Origin: Solenopsis invicta
Taxonomy: Eukaryota; Arthropoda; Insecta; Hymenoptera; Formicidae
Direction of reading: 5' to 3'
Assembly: GCF_016802725.1 (NCBI RefSeq)
Contig: NC_052666.1
Span: forward strand, 28,300,997 to 28,364,996
Length of the DNA stretch: 64,000 nucleotides
The translations under genes and the position numbers were made by a program. This document shows, piece by piece, positions 63,093 through 64,000 of this stretch. A model generated the notes under the pieces. That model was not told where the DNA came from. It saw only the letters and a list, made by a program, of their open reading frames with translations, and searched no databases. The first letter of the stretch is position 1. Every line of letters begins with the position of its first letter.

Positions 63093-63564
63093 GATTATCA
63101 TCGTGGACTTTATCCCGATCACCCTATAAGCGCTACAATATTCCTAGAATATTATACGAATATTATTAAAAATTAAAATAATATTCCGAGAATATTATTC
63201 AATATTTTTTAATATTATTGGAATATTGTATTAATGTTATATGGAAGATTGTATGGAACATTATGAAAATGTTTTACAAATATTATTGTGGTAAAAAATG
63301 AATGTAAATTATTATGCATAAAATGATCATAAACTTTAAAGTTATAAATATATTTAAAAAAGTTACAATATTTCCGTTAATTTAAAATATTCAAGTAAAT
63401 AATATTATTTATTTCTCATGTAATATTTAATTATCAGGAGCAGACATGTAACTATTTTTTATTAATATTAAATAATATTAATAAAATTTCAGGAATATTA
63501 TTTAATATTAAATTATATTGTAGCGCTTGTAGGGGATTATCATCGTGAACTTTATTCCGATCAC
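63093..63564. repeat. 30-bp direct repeats flanking MITE copy C
   Basis: The 30 bases at 63093-63122 (starting GATTATCATCGTGGAC) recur at 63535-63564 with two substitutions, exactly at the outer edges of the TIR element. This is far longer than a normal transposon target duplication. Confidence 0.85.
63123..63534. mobile_element. AATATT-rich TIR element, copy C
   Basis: 412 bp. The ends CCTATAAGCGCTACAATAT and ATATTGTAGCGCTTGTAGGG are inverted repeats with about 18 of 20 positions matching. The interior is built from AATATT motifs in the same order as copies A and B. There is no coding capacity, so it is a non-autonomous DNA transposon. It lies in the second CBF-beta intron. Confidence 0.8.
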
Positions 63565-64000
63565 ATCCTCCCAATGAAGCACGACCGATTTTCAATCATT
63601 CGCCCATTAGAACCTAAAACTAATTCTAATTCCATTATAAATATTTTTATAAAAAATTAAATGCAGTTTAAAATAAATACAAATTTATATCGCGCGAAAG
63701 CCTGCAGCAAAAGAGTTTCTTAAAAAACAAAAAGCGTCGGCTTCGAACTTAAAAGACCGAGAATTTTAGAGCGGCGTGCTTTTTTATTTAATAACTATCT
63801 CAATCGCTTCGGACAATTGGATTACTTTCGCGAAAAATTCATAGATACTGTCGAATTCCGCAAACTTGACAAAAGAACGGACTCCCTGTATTGAATAGTT
63901 TCTCTTATTGTGAGACTCAAACTTCGACAGCTTGAATCTCGAAACGGTGGTTTCCGAAAGCAATTGTGCGGTCGTAATTGGTTCTTCCTATGGGCAAATT
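63565..64000 (+). other. CBF-beta intron 2, continuing past the window
   Basis: No further exon of the gene is visible; I see nothing else. Confidence 0.5.

Noticed and set aside
1..64000. tRNA, rRNA or CRISPR arrays
   Set aside because: No cloverleaf with a GGTTCRANTCC-type arm, no rRNA-like conserved stretch and no regularly spaced direct repeats were seen.

Overview
The window looks like nuclear DNA of an insect, most likely a hymenopteran such as an ant (inference). Evidence: AT-rich introns and intergenic DNA around GC-richer exons, short GT-AG introns, insect-type proteins (a Brother/Big brother-like CBF-beta, single-copy Rictor, Maf1 and Wdr59), and mariner-like and MITE-like DNA. All splice models were built by eye from reading frame, GT/AG sites and remembered family sequences; none was aligned.

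Layout. 1-16,500 has no supported protein gene: AT-rich DNA with hairpins and repeats, plus three GC-richer blocks (about 9,850-10,750, 12,030-12,690 and 13,860-14,660) that may be promoters or 5' leaders. 16,565-23,786 (+) is an SLC26A11-type sulfate/anion transporter with a 508-bp deleted mariner in an intron and a tandemly duplicated 3' end. A broken DNA-level copy of part of EMC4 lies at 25,036-25,382. Then come Rictor (27,500-33,802 +), EMC4 (34,819-35,697 +), a 47-residue STMP1-like mitochondrial microprotein (36,004-36,505 -), MAF1 (37,554-38,693 -), WDR59 (40,926-46,914 +), adenosylhomocysteinase AHCY (47,295-50,872 -), LRRC23 (52,511-54,397 -), a CFAP97-domain protein (55,382-56,297 -) and the 5' part of CBF-beta/Brother (60,861-63,060 +, running off the right edge).

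How the genes relate. Rictor (TORC2), WDR59 (GATOR2, upstream of TORC1) and MAF1 (Pol III repressor controlled by TORC1) sit within 20 kb. LRRC23 (radial spoke 3) and the CFAP97-domain gene are adjacent, same-strand ciliary/sperm-tail genes. EMC4/STMP1 and WDR59/AHCY are convergent; MAF1/WDR59 and CFAP97D/CBF-beta are divergent.

I see no new multi-gene system. The most unusual material is a TIR element family with three copies (one flanked by 30-bp direct repeats, one carrying a nested second MITE), the mariner derivative with 172-bp inverted repeats, a possible 30-nt cassette microexon in WDR59, a roughly 115-residue insertion in Rictor, and two local duplications involving SLC26A11 and EMC4.
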